Shown in pieces: positions 47,301 through 53,300 of a stretch of DNA of 62,000 bases (positions are counted from its first letter, which is position 1; the number at the start of each line of letters is the position of its first letter). The DNA is from Branchiostoma floridae (lineage: Eukaryota; Chordata; Leptocardii; Amphioxiformes; Branchiostomatidae): contig NC_049982.1 in the NCBI RefSeq assembly GCF_000003815.2, forward strand, positions 31,790,560-31,852,559, given 5' to 3'. The notes below the pieces were generated by a model. That model worked only from the letters and a program-made list of their open reading frames with translations. It was not told where the DNA came from and ran no database searches. A program made the translations under genes and the position numbers.

Positions 47301-50300
47301 TCATACTAATTAATATTTTATAATTATACCCCTAAATTTGAGTTGTGCCCCTCGTTTCTGGGTGAGAACAAGAACATATTGAACACCACTCCTTACACTA
47401 CAAGAAGCTACCAAGAAGCAAGACGTATATGTACAGATAATGCAGTGAACATTTCACGTAATCTTTCGGTCAGTATCTCTCCCCCTTGGATTGGAGCCTG
47501 GGCTCTGACAGGATTTGTGTGTGCATTAGCTTATTGATCCAAACTGCTCCGGCCTCCGTGCCAAATAGGTTTGATATAAAGAGTGCCCGCAGCTAGCCAT
47601 CCAGCCAGCACAATACAATACGGACAGGGCTGCCAACATCCTGCTTTCAAATGGACTGCCAACGTAATGGCCACTATGCCCATTCTTGCATGTCCTATAT
47701 CGGTCAGCCTTATATAGCCGGACTTTGGGACGTAGCACTTCTTTTTTGCACTGGTCGAGGCTTACATTGATTTTGAGTGCTGCAGAAAAACTGTATCCCT
47801 GCACTCAACTTGTAGCACATTAAGAAGATCATTTTTGTATGCTAGGAAAGTTGGCATAATGCTGCGCTATGTCACAACATTATTGGTATGTGACGTCTAA
47901 TGTCAAGTGTAGGGGTGGGTACCAGTACAGAAAATTCAGGTCCAGGTCCGGTTCAGGTCCAGAGGATCAGGTCCAGGTTCGAACCTGAACCTGGACCGGA
48001 TTCAGCATGTCAAAACTTGTGGATGGACGATACTCAAAACAATGGTCAATTTTGCAACAGAGAAATCTGCTTTGTGGTGTAATGGACTCCCACTGGCTTT
48101 TTAAAATCCAACAAGAGTAACTACATCTGTACAATTGACTGTACAACTCGGTAGAAATGACTATAGACTCTACTCTACTTCTCTCTTGTTATTTTCCCTG
48201 ACCGGTAAGCCCTGAAACGTGTGAATGCCTGACCACATAATCTGTTCATTTTCCAATAGGTCCAACATCCGGTGCACCAAATTTTTTCTTGACCGGTCCA
48301 ATAAGAAAAAGCGGTTTTGTACTGGTGCAACGTACCGGTACCCACCCCTAGTCAAGTGCCCAATCGATCTATACCAGTATGTGTTGTCCAATAATACATT
48401 ATCGCAGGATATGCCCGCTAGTTCAATACATGTATACTGAAATATTATCTCAATAATACCTTAGATATTTTCTCAAATGTTAAGTGTAGGATTTTCTACA
48501 TAAAGAGTGAAAATTTTAGTAAAATAGATGCTGCATGAAGAAAGGATGTGTATGCCCAACCCCCAACATTTATGCAACCTACCAAAAATACATCCATTAT
48601 CAAATCGATAAATATAAATGTGATCGGCATAACCGCATCTTCTGTTAAGAGGTTAGACCTTGATATTTCCACCTAACCGTAATATGATATTAAAATTCAA
48701 AGCCAAGAGCGTTGAATATGTAAAATACAAAATGTATCGTCGAAATGTCATACTTCAAGACCTGTGTTATTAACAAGGGAATTGCTTGGCCGATTCAATG
48801 AATAATACATTTGGAACCTACAAGCAGACCCACTGGTCACTTTTGCATGTATTTAGCACGAATATCTTCTAGGCCACACTAGCGCTGTGTACTGGTACTG
48901 TGTGGCGGTACTGTATCGTGAAAATTAATTCACTACAGGTCCAAAATACTGGTATGAAGTACCGGTACTGTACCAATATAAATCTACATGCAATTCAAGT
49001 ATATGCTTATTTTGTGACTGAAGACGCACAAACGATCCTATCACAAAGACGAAAATCTATTGTGCTTAGCCAATGTGGCCGAAACGTGCAAAAAAGGTGT
49101 TCACTACACTATAATGTTCTTGACGTTTTATTTTTCTTCTATTAAAATCATTAAAAAAAAGAGTAGGCAAACTTGTGAACAAGGAAATTATATTGGTGCA
49201 ACCTAATACACGTAGTAGCCTGGAGTCCAGCCTTGTTCGCTTTAGTCCGCTTCCGAAAGTCTCTTCTCCGGGAGCGTAAAAAGCGAACAATGCCGGACTC
49301 TAGGCTAACCGAATAGCAACTCTTCATTTCAAAGTCATGTGCTGAATAGAGATATTCTTTTGACACAACCATTGCTTTATTCTGCCGACATTTCGGTAAC
49401 CGTCTGTCACCTTCCTCAGGGCAATTCTGACTTGAAACGTCGGTGAGAAGAAAGCGACGGTTGTGCAAAAACAGTCTCTTTTCCAGTGCCATACCTACCT
49501 GATTAAACTATTCACAGAAAATCGTATGCTAATTGCCTAGGAAAAAAATGTTGTGTTTCCTGTTTCAGTCCAGAAAAAATTAGGGTCAATGGTAGGGATT
49601 TTTATTTTTGGAAACTATTTTTAGGCTGGCCAAAACTCTAGTGATACATATTACAATACAGTTGAACAAAGTCAACTGAAATGCATGAGGACACTTTCAT
49701 TCAATGTCAAACTTTAATTTGGGGCATAATGGATAAATTTAATGACTTATATCAGATAGGACAAGCAGTGTTTTTACTTTAAAAGGAAGAAGGCTGAATA
49801 AAAATTCTACCTGGAAGCTATGTGACTCCATTGCCCACCCCCAAAAAAGTCTAGGGTCGGCAGGTTTTTCTAGGGTAGGTAACAAACAGGAAACACAACA
49901 TTTTTCTTCATAAGCCTGAGTTACACTTCAAACGACCTTGGAAGTCTACGATAAAAGGCGCCCGTTCGTACCTTTGTAGTGTTCGGCCGGGTCCACTGGG
50001 TTGCGGATGATGTCCAGCAGTTGGTGTTCCATGAAGCGCATGTTGTCCAGTCCGCTCTGCTGTCGCTCCTGTTGCCATGCCAGCACAAACAACAACAACA
50101 ACAACAAAAATAAGAACAACGCACATAACATGGAAAACCAATGGAAGTACTAGCCCTCAGTCAAATCCACAACTTATGCATATTTTGTGTAAATTTACTA
50201 TCTGTATCTTTCACTCTTTTTTTGTAGTCATTGCAAAGTGGTCTACTCTATGTCTAAATAAATTGAAATAATTCAAAATATTAATGTGAATAATCTTTAA

Positions 50301-53300
50301 AGATTTATAATTCAACTTGGGTACTCTATTCCAAATAATTCATAATTAGTACAAATATTACTGATAAACTATTGTGGTGACTTGGAATGGAGTCTATGCC
50401 TATATAAATGCCACAAAGACTAATATCACTAAATATGTATTTTTTATGGTCATGTCATTACATAATGAATACTCCATATACACAATCCTTTTCATTAATG
50501 TAGTTCTTTGAAATTCTCAATTGGAACAGCTTTTCTATCTATATGACACCATGATACTTTGCTAGGGCTATAAGATCCTATCACAGTTGCAGTGGGGAGT
50601 ATATGGGGTAAAATGAAGTCTTTATGACTGAGAATAAAAGCAATGTGACACCACGCAGGCAAGGACAAAGGGTCAATTAGCTGGTCAGTTAATCCGGGAG
50701 GGAGATCACATAACAATGGTATCCCACAAGCTAAACCTTAGAGATAAACTTTGGAAGGGCTTGAAATAAGAGCTCGGTATACGCAAAATGTAGGAAACAG
50801 AAATATTCCATTAGTATGTTTTCTGCAATATGTGTGTGCTGAGCCTGTATTCTTTCATCTTGCCATTTGTTACGATGTTGTTAATCATAATGTCATTTTC
50901 TACCATCTCAGAAAATATCTATGTTAACATCATTTAATGCCATCTAAACAAATTTTGGGTTAACATCATTCTCTACCATCTCAAAAGAATTCAAGTTAAC
51001 ATTATTTTCTACGATCTTGAAAAATTTTAGGTTAGAATCATTTTCTATAATCTTGACAAAATATATGTTAAAATCATTTTCTACAATCTCAAATAATTTT
51101 AGGTTACCGGGTGGTTATTTTGAGCCCCAGTTAGGGCACACCAGCTGATTTTTAGTCTTTCACCTTTTTGTTTACAAATTATCAATATTCATTTTCTGCC
51201 AGGTGTCCCTTTGGTGTATCAAATCAAACAGGCCTGTCGCTGACACAATGCTAACGGCCACACTAGCAGGGGACACCGCTTCCTTTGAGAATGTAGCATC
51301 TGTCTACGTCCGTAACAGCCGTTCAATTTTTAGTTGAGACAGGCAATCTGACCTACCATACTGTTAACAGTGCAACCAACAGTTTACCATAGTAGTAGTT
51401 GGACAGGGCTTTTGGCATAGCATGCCACTTTTTGTATGATACAAACTACAGCGGCAACAAATTGGAAGAAACAAAAGTCATCTAAAATACGGAGAGAAAT
51501 ATTGATATATCCGGCCATCGCATGTGGGCAATGGGATCCCGTGCAGCTGTGACCACCAATTTTTCTATTGATCTCCAATGCTGTTTTCCTCCGAGACTTG
51601 CCGTTGTTTATGTGTGCTTTAAATAATGCTACTCCAGGATGTTAAGGAGAGAAAAAGGGACAAAAACCTATAAGCAAACACTCGAGGCATTAGCTCGCCT
51701 ACCACACATCCTGGTATAGAAAAAAGGGGGAGGGGGGGAATGGACAGTACACATATATTACAGGGGAAGCAAAAATGCGAACACCTGCTCCGTTCTGACA
51801 CCCTCCCGGGAACAATCATTGACAACAGGGTAAGAAAGGCCCATCTTTTATAGAAAGCAGCCAGATTGAATATTCAGTACGCTGGATATTGGTCCAACGT
51901 AATTAAAGAAAAAAATATCTGAGGACTTCTATTTCGCTTACATATTCTACACAACACAATTTCGGACATTGATAAAACTGAAGAGTGATTGAGAATTATA
52001 TTTATGTTTTTTGCTGACCAATTTTATACTCAATAATTCAGATATACTTGAGGGTGTTAAACTGACAGAAACATTGTGATCTTTTATCAAAATTTGGTTT
52101 ATACGGTTACATTCTCACATTTCTTATTTGGCTGACCATTTTTATGCTCCGAAATAAAAGATACACTTCAGAGATTATAGGACGGACAAAATCTAAGCTT
52201 CGTGGTCATGTTTTTACATGGCCACACCACTCCGCTGGCTTCCCAGCCCTCAAAGAGCATGTTGTTTCAGCGGACGATGATTGGTGGCAAGGCTGGGAAT
52301 AGTTTATTGAAGGCACAGCTGCAAGAAGGGGTGGGACCAGGGCTGCTTCATTAAGCACCAACCCATTACTCCCTTCACTCAATCCCCCTCATCAAGCCAT
52401 TAATAGACAAAAATTCATGGCGAATATCATCATTCCTCACGAAAAATTGCCGCAGAACAAAAATGTTAATGATATAGCAGGTCACCATACGCCAAGGCCA
52501 TATATAACGTCATATACCAACAGTATATTCACACTGCAATAAAAGGTAGTGTAAACCAACCACCCACAAATGATCACACAGTATGGTGTACCCCCTTGGA
52601 TTTAATCCAGTTACATTATGGGTGGGTAGTTGCCGAAACAGAGTTCACCAGAGCAAAATTATCTTCTTTTTTCAGACGCTCGTTGGCAAGGAGAATGAAT
52701 TTGCACATTTCACCTCATACGGGTTAATTTCACGATGAGGAAAATATGCAAAAATGAAGCAATTCTATTAACGATAACAAATTTCGAGTCCGCTGGGATG
52801 AATCGTTCATTCGTATTCCGATGATGATCACACATCTATTCATCCAATCCCTACATGGTGCAGCCGTGAGTGCACCGCCCCCCTTTTGGGGGCCATGCCA
52901 TTCCTGCCATATTGCATATTGACTAGAGCTCTCCCACTGATATAAAATATCCATAAAGGCAATATGTTCATAAAACCTGGGCAGAAATACGTAAACATAT
53001 TTGATATCAGATACATAAAATATGACAGACCGGGAGATGGATATGTTGTGTACACGTATCATATATAGTGGTAATAATATTGGATCATATTATAGACAAG
53101 TCGCCCCACCCCCCACCCCACTTTAACCTCAGAATTGTTCTGCTGTCGTTCAATTCCTGACAGAAAAACATCAAATTTGGTCAAATAAATTCACCCTGTA
53201 GGATAATGGCTACCGGATGAAGCCCTATGGAGGGTAATGTCGTATGTTATTATAGAAAAATTTGATTTTTTCAGACAAAACAAAATTTTGCTTATGTCGT

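Noticed and set aside
48871-49010. Another family A MITE starting at TAGGCCACACTAGCG
   Set aside because: Only the first nine bases match; the following TIR sequence is unrelated.
30267-49971. A CPEB3-type HDV-like ribozyme in the large intron
   Set aside because: I scanned by eye for the nested pseudoknot pattern and found nothing convincing. A covariance-model search would be decisive.
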